Assembly: GCA_035632955.1 (NCBI GenBank)
Contig: DASQFU010000154.1
Coordinates: forward strand, 1 to 7,711
DNA from: DASQFU01 sp035632955
GTDB lineage: Bacteria > Eisenbacteria > RBG-16-71-46
Length of the DNA: 7,711 bases
Direction: 5' to 3'
The notes under the pieces were generated by a model, which was given only the letters and a program-made list of their open reading frames with translations, ran no database searches and was not told the DNA's origin. Of the stretch, positions 1-7,600 are shown in pieces. The stretch's first letter is position 1, and each line of letters opens with the position of its first letter. Both the position numbers and the translations under genes were made by a program.

Positions 1-800
1 GAGGCCACGAGCGCGCTGTCCTCGCTGTAGGCGCGCAGACGCCGCGCGGTCTCGATCGCGCCCGGGTAGGGACGCAGGTCCTGCACGTCGGCGCGCGCCG
101 GCTGGAACGAACCCAGCAGTACTTCGGTCGACAGCGCGGCCGCGGCGACCGCGGCATCCCACACGCGCTGCGCGTCGATGCAGGCGAGCGCGGCGATCGC
201 CGTCGAGAGCTGCGTCCCGTTGATGAGCGCGAGTCCCTCCTTGGCCTCGAGCGCGATCGGTAGCAGCCCCGCGCCGCGCAGCGCCAGCGCCGCCGGCATC
301 CGTTGCTCGCCGAGCCACGCCTCGCCCTCCCCGACCAGAACCGCGGCGAGATGCGCGAGCGGCGCGAGATCACCCGAGGCGCCGACCGAGCCCTGCAACG
401 GCACCACCGGCGTCACGTTCCGCTCGAGCAGTGCCAGCAGCGCTTCGACCAGCTCGGGGCGGCAGCCCGAGGCGCCGTGCGCCAGCGCCGCGGCGCGCAG
501 CAGCAGCATCGCCCGCGCCACCTCGCGCGGGGCGAAGCGGCCGACGCCCGCCGAATGCGAGCGCACCAGATTGAGCTGCAGCTCCGCCACTTCTTCGGCG
601 GCGATGCGGTGCTCGCGCAGCTCGCCAAACCCGGTATTGATGCCGTATACGGTGCGGCCCTCGCGCAGCACCTGCTCGACCAGCCGCCGGCTCGCGCTCA
701 CGCGCTGGCGCGCGCCGGCGCCCAGTCGCACCGGCGCCTGGCCACGCGCCACGTCCGCGACGTCGGCGAGAGTCAGCGGCCGTTCTCCGAGCTCGATCAC
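1..800 (-). CDS. hutH: Histidine ammonia-lyase (N-terminal 266 codons; 3' end outside window)
   Basis: The product deaminates L-histidine to trans-urocanate and ammonia in the cytoplasm, the first step of histidine degradation. The visible part carries the family hallmarks in order: YGINTGFG at residues 52-59, with the catalytic Tyr at 52; RSHSAG around 80-85, with a His at 82 as in histidine lyases; GSVGASGDLAPLAH at 137-150, whose Ala141-Ser142-Gly143 cyclise into the MIO electrophile (ASG is at about 142-144 in the Pseudomonas enzyme); and INGTQ at 193-197, including the conserved Asn194. The family is about 500-510 residues long, so roughly half is present and the later catalytic residues cannot be checked. 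The start is GTG at 798-800, chosen because its GTGA overlaps the helicase stop and a GGAGG lies 7 bases upstream. Starting here also puts the motifs within one residue of their usual positions. Tyrosine or phenylalanine lyases and aminomutases share the MIO fold; the RSH sequence argues for histidine, but this is not proof. No other hut gene is visible. Confidence 0.92.
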   Translation of the reverse strand, partial: MIELGERPLTLADVADVARGQAPVRLGAGARQRVSASRRLVEQVLREGRTVYGINTGFGELREHRIAAEEVAELQLNLVRSHSAGVGRFAPREVARAMLLLRAAALAHGASGCRPELVEALLALLERNVTPVVPLQGSVGASGDLAPLAHLAAVLVGEGEAWLGEQRMPAALALRGAGLLPIALEAKEGLALINGTQLSTAIAALACIDAQRVWDAAVAAAALSTEVLLGSFQPARADVQDLRPYPGAIETARRLRAYSEDSALVA

Positions 801-2941
801 ACTTCTTCCTCCTCGACCATGGACGGAGCGACCCGACGCTCTCCCGGCGCGGCGAGGAACGTCTCGGCCGCGTCGGCCAGCGCCTCGGGATCGCGCACCA
901 CGTGCGGCTCGCCTGGTAGCGCGGCCAGGAACGCGCGGCGGTACGACGCGGTCACGAGTCTCGGATCGCACACGACCAGCACGCCCCGGTCATCGGCGCG
1001 GCGAATCAACCGCCCGATCCCCTGCCGGAAACGCAGCACCGCTTCCGGTATGGCATCGTGGCGGAACGCATCCAGCCCGCGCTCGCGCAGCCGCTCGCCC
1101 CGTGCCTCCACCAACGGGTCGTCCGGCACCGAGAACGGCAGCTTCGCGACCACCAGGATCTCCAACGCTTCGCCGGGAAAGTCGACACCTTCCCACAGGC
1201 TCTGAACCCCGAGCAAGACGGCGCCGCGCTGCGCGCGAAAACGCTCGCTCACGAGCGACGCCGAGCCGTCCCACTCCTGAGCCAACAACACGCGGCCGGG
1301 CGGCAGGCTCTCGAGCAGCAGCGCGCGCACGCGCCGCAGCCGCTCGTGCGCGGTCAGCAGCACGAGCAGGTTGCGGCCGGTGTGGAGGGCGAGCGCCCGC
1401 ACCACCTCCGCCACCTCGCGCGCCTCGTCGCCGCTCGCGCCGCCGTAAACGAACGTGCGCATCTGCTCCGCGAGGGCGAACGGCGACGCGTAGGCGACGG
1501 CGCGATACGACTCCGGGCGTCCGTCTTCGAGGCCGAGCCGTTCGGCCGTGAAGCGGAAATCCCCGCCGGTCGACAGCGTCGCCGAGGTCAACACCGTCGC
1601 GGCCGCCCGGCCGAGCACCAGCCGCCGCGCGTGATCGCCGACCCACACCGGCGCGCCATGCAGCTCCACGCCGCGCGACGACGCCGTGCGCCAGTAGACC
1701 CAGTCCCGCATCGCCGCCTCTCCGAGCTCCTCGACGTCGCGGCCGAGTGCCGACCATTGCGCCGCCGCGCGCTCGAGCTCCGACGCCAGCTCTTCGGCGG
1801 GCTCGAGTCGCTCACCGGGGGCGAGGCCCGGACGCCGGCGCTGGTCGGGATCGAGCGCGCGCGCCGCGAGTCGGAGCAGGGAGCCGCTCACCCACGAACA
1901 GTGTCCGAGCAACGCTTCCAGTGGCTGGAGATCACGCCCGAACAGCTCGGCCGCCGAGCGGTAGCGCTCGCGCGCCCCGTACAGCTCGTGGCGTGCGCCG
2001 CGCGGCTCCACCGCCGCGAAGAACTGCTCGAGGTCGGCGTGCAGCACCTCGCTGCGTGCGGCGAGCCGCTCCAGCTCGCTTTCGGTCTCGGCGCGGGTCT
2101 CGGCGTCGAACAGCGGCATCAGGAGCGAGCGCATGCGCGCGCTGAGTCCCGACTCGCGCCCGCGGCGCCGGGCGCCGAGCGGCCGCAACGCCTCCTCGAA
2201 CCGGTTGCGCGACAGCGAGCGCTCGAGCTGGGCGAGCAGCACGCCCTCCAGTCGGTGCGCCTCGTCCACGACCAGCAGATCGAAATCCGGCAGCAGGCCC
2301 TCCGCCTCGCCGGCCAACGCGAGCAACGCGTGGTTGACGATCAGCAGGCGGCATTCCGAGGCGCGCCGGCGGGCGCGCACCCAATAGCACTCGCGCCCGC
2401 GCCGGCACACCACACCCGCACACGCGTTCGGGTCCGAGGCCACGCGCCCGCGCACGCGCCGGAAAGCCTCGGGATCGTCCGCGGGAAACCGATCGAGGTC
2501 GCCTTCCTCGTCCTGCCACGAGCGCAACGCGTCGAGTGTTTCGGTTTCCTCCTCGCCTCTGCCCTCTGCGACCTCGAGCGCGCGCGGGCAGAGATAGTTC
2601 TGTTTGCCCTTGAGTCGCGCGCACGGCAGCGACACGCCGAGGACCTCGAGCACCGCCGGAAGCTCGCGCTCGAACAACTGGTCCTGAAGCGACTTGGTGC
2701 AGGTGGCGATCACGACGCGCCGGTCGGTGTCGTGTGCCGCGAGCACCGCCGGCAGCAGATAGCCGAGCGACTTGCCGACCCCGGTCGGCGCCTCGGCCAG
2801 CAGCACGCCGCCGCGATCGAAAGCGTCCGCGACCTCGGCGGCCAACCGTTGCTGCGCGACCCGGTCTTCGTAGCGGCGCCAGCGCGCCGCCACCGGCCCG
2901 CCGCTCGCGAACAGCTTCTCGACGCGCTCGCGCAGCGACAC
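797..2941 (-). CDS. dinG: DinG/XPD-family ATP-dependent DNA helicase with 4Fe-4S cluster
   Basis: This 714-residue superfamily 2 helicase matches E. coli DinG in length (about 716). DinG-type enzymes unwind DNA 5'-3', including R-loops, D-loops and forked or damaged structures. Seen in order: Walker A APTGVGKS at 51-58; an iron-sulfur domain with NYLCPR (Cys118) and then Cys174, Cys179 and Cys185, the usual 1+3 cysteine pattern; LLIVNHALL at 199-207; the DEAH box at 226-229; SATLS at 453-457; SLWEGVDFPG around 581-590 (motif V); and RFRQGIGRLIRR at 637-648 (motif VI with arginine finger). No N-terminal exonuclease domain is present, unlike Bacillus DinG. The open frame continues upstream for 334 codons, but that part lies over the TamA-like gene in another frame and is R/A/P-rich with no motif. 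The start is therefore the GTG at 2939-2941, giving VSLRERVEKLF, with GGAGG just upstream. The C-terminus ends in EEEEV and overlaps hutH by 4 bases. The family is certain; the choice between DinG and its relative YoaA is less so. Confidence 0.93.
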   Translation of the reverse strand: MSLRERVEKLFASGGPVAARWRRYEDRVAQQRLAAEVADAFDRGGVLLAEAPTGVGKSLGYLLPAVLAAHDTDRRVVIATCTKSLQDQLFERELPAVLEVLGVSLPCARLKGKQNYLCPRALEVAEGRGEEETETLDALRSWQDEEGDLDRFPADDPEAFRRVRGRVASDPNACAGVVCRRGRECYWVRARRRASECRLLIVNHALLALAGEAEGLLPDFDLLVVDEAHRLEGVLLAQLERSLSRNRFEEALRPLGARRRGRESGLSARMRSLLMPLFDAETRAETESELERLAARSEVLHADLEQFFAAVEPRGARHELYGARERYRSAAELFGRDLQPLEALLGHCSWVSGSLLRLAARALDPDQRRRPGLAPGERLEPAEELASELERAAAQWSALGRDVEELGEAAMRDWVYWRTASSRGVELHGAPVWVGDHARRLVLGRAAATVLTSATLSTGGDFRFTAERLGLEDGRPESYRAVAYASPFALAEQMRTFVYGGASGDEAREVAEVVRALALHTGRNLLVLLTAHERLRRVRALLLESLPPGRVLLAQEWDGSASLVSERFRAQRGAVLLGVQSLWEGVDFPGEALEILVVAKLPFSVPDDPLVEARGERLRERGLDAFRHDAIPEAVLRFRQGIGRLIRRADDRGVLVVCDPRLVTASYRRAFLAALPGEPHVVRDPEALADAAETFLAAPGERRVAPSMVEEEEV
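808..812 (-). promoter_or_regulatory. Ribosome binding site of hutH, inside the helicase coding end
   Basis: On the minus strand GAGGAGGAA precedes the hutH GTG, with the GGAGG core 7 bases upstream. It is a strong Shine-Dalgarno match with ideal spacing and it supports the GTG start. The same bases encode the run of glutamates that ends the helicase, so the site is nested in the upstream gene. This suggests translational coupling. Confidence 0.75.
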
Positions 2942-2961
2942 ACGGCCTCCGATCGGACGGG
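2942..2961 (-). promoter_or_regulatory. 20-base intergenic gap with helicase ribosome binding site
   Basis: This is the only true intergenic gap in the window. On the minus strand it holds GGAGG (2946-2950), 4 bases before the helicase GTG. That spacing is shorter than ideal, yet no better in-frame start exists nearby. The SD overlaps a perfect 10-base palindrome, TCCGATCGGA (2948-2957). The palindrome could form at most a 3-base-pair stem around GATC, so it is probably incidental. The gap is too short for a convincing promoter or terminator. Confidence 0.6.
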
Positions 2962-4659
2962 CTAGAAAGTGGTGAGGAGCTGGAGGTGGATCTTTCCCTC
3001 GAGCGGGGCGCGCCCCGGCTCGAGCCCGTAGTCTAGCCCGATCAGGCCACCGCCTGCCTCCAGGCGGAGCCCGAAGCCGATCCCATCGGCGTTCACGAGC
3101 TCGAGCCGATCGCCACCCTCGGCGAGCGGCACGCGGGTCGCGAGCAGCGCGTGGTCCCAGAACAAACCCAGGCGCTGGCGGCCCGCGCCGAGAAACAGGC
3201 GCCACTCGATCCGCGACAGCCCGTAACGGTCGGCCCGGAACGTCTCCTCGTCGTGGCCGCGCAAGGACGCCGTGCCGCCGACCGGGTAGCGCTCGAACAC
3301 CGGCAGGATGCGTTGCGAGCTGAACCGGGCGGCGCCGCGCAGCTCCACGGCGATTCCGGTCGGGCCGCGCAGCGGCCGGTGCCACTCGGCCTCGCCCTCG
3401 ACCGCACTCGCGCGCGCGGTGCGGCGTCCGCTGGGGCGCAACGCCTCGCTCTTGAAGGTCTGCGACGCATGGAGGCTCACGCGCGTGCCGCGGCGCGGCT
3501 GGAACACGTCGTTGCGCGCATCGCGCTCGAGGCCGAACACCGTGGTCTGGAGCTCGGCGCGCTCGAGCGGTCCTTCCGGCTGGACGACGCGCTCCTGCTC
3601 GTAGCCCGCTTCGAGCCGCTCGCGCGTCGCGAGCGCGAAGCCGAAGCGCGCTCCCCAGCGCGTGCGCGTGAAGATGGTGTCCTGCACCTGCTGCTCGAGC
3701 GCCACTTCGCCGCGCAGCGGCGCCCCGAACAGCAGCGGCTCGGCGTAGCGCGCGGCGAACGTCGCCAGCCCCGGGCCGCGCGACTCCCAGCGCAGCGCGG
3801 CGGCGCGGCCGGTGCCGGCGAGATTGTCGAGCTCGAGCCGCGCGAGTCCGATCAGCTGGCCTTCGCCCTGCAGGCCGACGGCGCCCTCGAAACGGTTGTA
3901 GCGCGGCTCCTGCACGCGGTAGACGAGCTGGGCCCGCGACCAATCGGCTTCGCCTTCGATGCCCTCGAGGGTCACGTTGCGGAACAGACCGAGGTGCGCG
4001 AGTCGCTCGCGTCCGGCTTCGGCCGCCGCACGGTTGTAGGGGCCGCCTTCGAGCCGGCCGACCGCGCGGCGCGCCACCTTGGGGCTGGTCGCGACGAGGC
4101 CTTCGACGCGCGCGCGCGTCACGGTCACCGCGGGGCCGAGCGAGCCGTTCAGTCGAACCCGCACGCCCGCCGAGTCCCAGTCCACGGCGCTGACGCCGAG
4201 CTCGGCGTAGGGATGGCCGGTGTCGGCCAGCCGGCGCACGGCCGTGACGACGGCGGCGCTCAGCGCGTTGGGTGAGAAATCACCGCCGGCCCGAAGCTCG
4301 AGGGCGTCGAAGAACCGCAGCGAGTCCGCGGGGCTGCCGGTCTCGAGCACGAGCAGCCGCAAGCGGTAGCGGCGACCCTCCAGCACCTCGAGCCGGAGCC
4401 TCGGATCCGCGCCGGTCGTGTCCCATGACCCGTGCGCGCGAGCGTCGAGATGACCGAGATCCTGCAGCCGGCCGATCAGCCGCTCGAGCGCGCGAGCGAG
4501 CGCGAGCGAATCTCCGGGCGCGCGCAGCGCCGGCGCCAGCACCGACTCCGCCTGGCGGCGACTCAACGATTCGCCGCGGTAGTCGAGCGTCGCCGCGCCC
4601 GCCGCTTGTGCCAGCGCTAAAACGACCGTGACGAGGAATGCCGAGCGTAGACGAGGCAT
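2962..4659 (-). CDS. Omp85-family outer-membrane assembly protein, TamA-like (three POTRA domains plus barrel)
   Basis: This 565-residue protein belongs to the BamA/TamA superfamily, which inserts or translocates proteins at the outer membrane. A signal peptide covers residues 1 to about 23 (MPRLR, hydrophobic stretch, then AGAA before TLDYRG). Three POTRA-like domains follow at about 24-95, 97-175 and 178-252. The third is clearest, with VEGLVATSPKVARR, PYNRAAAEAGRERL and LGLFRNVTLEG. The beta-barrel runs from about 255 to 565, with alternating strands, the strand signature ARNDVFQPRRGTRV (381-394), a loop-6 motif GGTASLRGH (461-469), and a terminal Phe (LQLLTTF) typical of barrel insertion signals. 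Three POTRAs and about 570 residues match TamA (577 in E. coli) better than BamA (five POTRAs, about 800). The ATG directly abuts the stop of the upstream barrel gene. The nearest SD-like sequence, GAGGG, is 11 bases away, so coupling is likely. An oddity is His in place of the usual Tyr/Phe in the loop-6 (V/I)RG(F/Y) motif. No tamB-like gene is visible here. Confidence 0.9.
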   Translation of the reverse strand: MPRLRSAFLVTVVLALAQAAGAATLDYRGESLSRRQAESVLAPALRAPGDSLALARALERLIGRLQDLGHLDARAHGSWDTTGADPRLRLEVLEGRRYRLRLLVLETGSPADSLRFFDALELRAGGDFSPNALSAAVVTAVRRLADTGHPYAELGVSAVDWDSAGVRVRLNGSLGPAVTVTRARVEGLVATSPKVARRAVGRLEGGPYNRAAAEAGRERLAHLGLFRNVTLEGIEGEADWSRAQLVYRVQEPRYNRFEGAVGLQGEGQLIGLARLELDNLAGTGRAAALRWESRGPGLATFAARYAEPLLFGAPLRGEVALEQQVQDTIFTRTRWGARFGFALATRERLEAGYEQERVVQPEGPLERAELQTTVFGLERDARNDVFQPRRGTRVSLHASQTFKSEALRPSGRRTARASAVEGEAEWHRPLRGPTGIAVELRGAARFSSQRILPVFERYPVGGTASLRGHDEETFRADRYGLSRIEWRLFLGAGRQRLGLFWDHALLATRVPLAEGGDRLELVNADGIGFGLRLEAGGGLIGLDYGLEPGRAPLEGKIHLQLLTTF

Positions 4660-7600
4660 TTAGAAGAACGCCCTCAGCTCGGCGCGACCGTTGAACTGCG
4701 GCCGCTGCGGCGGCCGGTCGCGCATCGTGAAGGAAGCCCCGAGCGTCGTGCTCTCGCGCACGCGATAATCGACGCGCGCGGTTCCCTCCCAGCGCGCAGC
4801 ACCCGCAGGATCAGCGGATGGCAGCAGGCTGATGGCCGGGGGTCCGGCTTCGAATGCACGCCGGAAACCAAGTTCGACGCGGCCCGCAGGTCCCACCGCC
4901 ACACCGAGATCCGGACCTAGTTTGAGCGTCCGGGTGAACTCGACCGGAGGCCCGGTCGCCGTCTCGGGTCGCACCCAAGTGCCCTCGACCGTGCCGGACG
5001 CGCGCAAGCGCGCGTCCGGGTTGAACACGAGCTGTGCGAGGCCGCCGTACTCGAGCAGCCTGCGGCGGAAGCCGGCGCCCAACCCGACGTTCTGGTCGGC
5101 GCTCTGCCGCCGCCAGCGCGCTTCCACTTCGCTGCTGACCGCCGCACTCGGCCGCGCGCGCCAGCGCGAGCTCGCCACGCGCTCGTCCAGCGTCTGGCTG
5201 AAGTTCTCGAAGCTGCGATCCCCGCTCACGCGCCGCTCGAGCCGGAGTCGGAGCCCACCGGTCGGCGCGCCCGGCGCGAGCTCGGTCTCGATTCGCTGCA
5301 GCACGCGTCCATTCGAGAGGTTGCCATCGCCGAGCGCGGCACCCGGCGACAGCAACGCGTCGCCGGCGAGGAAGTCCGCGCGGCGCCGCGCCTCGCTTTC
5401 GAAGCTGAGCTCGGCGCGCGAGCCACGCCACGACTCCGATTCGCCGAACTGCCACGTGACTCGGGCGCTGGTGGCGGCGCGCGCCACCCGGACCAGATCG
5501 GGACGGACGCTGAGCACCAGCTCGTAGTCGCCGGTGCCGACGAAGTTGCCGAGACTGTCGTAGGCGCCCTGATCGGCGCCGACGAAGCTCAGCACGCGCT
5601 CGCGGCGATTCTCGCCCTCGCTCGTCACCTCGAGACTCAGCAGGCCGGCCAGTCCGCGGGCCGGGTCGCTCGCCCGCAGCCGCGCGCTCGCGAGATCGCT
5701 GCGCGTGCGAGCGGAGCCGATCAGAGGCTCGACCGCGCGGCGTTGAAACGTGAGCGCCGCTCCGAGCGGCGCGTCGGTCGGGGTCTCGAGCGCGAGTCTC
5801 AGCGTGCGCGCTTCCTGCCGGTCGGCGAATCCTGCCGCCGTCGCACTGGCGTCGCGCCGCAGCGCGTATCCCGCCACCGCGCGCCATGACTGAGCGCGGG
5901 TGCTGCCGAGCTCGGCGCTCAGCTCGCGGAACCGGTCGCCGACGCGGCCACTGTCGCTCGGCGAGCGGCGCTCGTCCCACTCGCCGCGCAGCCTGGGCTC
6001 GAGCCATGGCAGGCGGACGCCGATCTCGGCCCGCCGCCGCTCGCGCCCGCCGTCCTCGAACAACCGTCCCTCCTCGACGCCGTCCGCCCGCTCCCACAAC
6101 GCCCGCGTCGTGATCACGGCGTCATGGGACCACTCCACCCAGCGGCGCAACGAATGGAATCCGCCCGGCGTCGCCAGGCGCCCGACCGAGCCGCGCAGCT
6201 CGCCCCCGAGGCGCGGCCTCAGGAATCCGCCAAGCTCGAAGCGGGTTTGATGCTCGAGGTCCGAGCCCAGCGGCAGCCCCCAGTCCTCGTTCGCGAACGG
6301 CCGCTCGAGCTGCGTGAACGGCTCGAAGCGCGTCGCGACGCCGCGGGCCTGCGCGCGCAAACCGCCACGCCCGCTCCACGCCCACGGCAGCTCCCCTTCC
6401 AACCCGGCGCGCGCGCTGCCCGCATGGCCCAGGTTGTCAGCGTCGTCGCGTTCCGAGAACGTGTTCAGGTCGCGGCGCGACACCGCGCCCTCGAGCTCCA
6501 TCACCAGGGCGCCCTGTCTCAGCCCGCTCGCGAGCGACCAGAGCTGATGCGAATCGGGCAGGGGCAACGAACGGCCGAGCCGGAAGGCGCCGTTGCCGGC
6601 GCCGACGAACCGGTGCGTGACCCGTCCCGCCACCACCGCGGAATCGGCATAATCACCCTGACCATCGCCGACCCTCGTGAAGCGGATGGTGAAGTCTCCC
6701 GAGTCCGGCCCGGCGAACGCGTAGTAGGACGTCGGGCCTCCGTCGATCCGGTCGTAATCGCCGGGACCGGCCGAAACCCCAGAGCCGATCGCCGAGGTCG
6801 CGGAATCCCCCGCGGTCTCCAGCACCAGCCGGTCCGTCGCGTCGAAGGTGAGATCGAGCGGCCGGCCACCGTCGTCGCCTTCGTTGAGCACGGTCGTGAA
6901 CGCATACAGCGGCCCGTGCTCCCAGCTCAGGCCGGCGGCGGCGAGGTTGCGCCGGAAGCGGTTCACCGTGAACTGATACTCGACGGTGATGCGCGAGGCC
7001 GACGTGATCGGACGGCGATTCGAGAACGTGAGGCGCGCGCGCTCGTAGTCCATCGAGTAGTCGGCGCTCTCGCCGCGAGTGAGCCGTACGCCGTCCAAGG
7101 TAACGGCCTCGCTGCCGGCGACCACCGAGACGCCGGCGCCGCCATTGCGGTCGGTCAGCAAGTACGGACCCTGGCGTCCCTCGACGCCGAAGAACTGGAG
7201 CACGTGATATTCGCCGCGCGCGCTCGCGGCCGCGGCCACGCCCTGGAAGCCGGCACCGGCGAGCTGGCCGCGAATCCCCTGCAGCCGCCGCGTCACGCGG
7301 CCGAACTCGCCGCGCTCGAGCGCCAGCGTCACGTCGCCGAGCGCCGCCTCGCCCTGGGGCGCACGCAGCTCGAGCAAGACGCGATCGAGGGACTGCAGAT
7401 CCTGCGTCGTCCCGGTCGCGCTCAGCGCCGTGTTGCGGTCGGACAGCACGCCGGTCACCTCGACTCCGGGGGCGAGCGAGCCGCTGACCGCGAGATCGAG
7501 CGACTGCCTGAGGAACGCGTCCTGGCTCGAGCCGAAATCGACCGCCACCGTCTTGTTGCCGTTCAGCGTCAGGGACGTGCCGGCCGGCGCCTCGACCGGA

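Noticed and set aside
178..1551. 457-codon plus-strand open frame across hutH and the helicase end
   Set aside because: It spans two real genes on the other strand, and its Ser/Arg/Pro/Ala-rich composition shows no recognisable motif.
2948..2957. Perfect 10-base palindrome TCCGATCGGA before the helicase start
   Set aside because: It is too short for a hairpin of any stability (3-base-pair stem) or for a confident operator call. Such palindromes arise often by chance in GC-rich DNA.
1058..2965. 635-codon plus-strand open frame antisense to the helicase
   Set aside because: It is a mirror of the helicase gene in GC-rich sequence. Its translation is rich in Arg, Ala, Gln and His with no domain, while the opposite strand carries all the helicase motifs.
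3151..4275. 374-codon plus-strand open frame antisense to the TamA-like gene
   Set aside because: Its composition is typical of a reverse-strand shadow at high GC. The minus strand encodes signal peptide, POTRA and barrel features in order.
4811..6097. 428-codon minus-strand open frame inside the large barrel gene
   Set aside because: It is an alternative frame of the same strand, with Arg/Ala/Gly-rich low-complexity translation. The barrel frame is continuous through the region and extends well past it on both sides.
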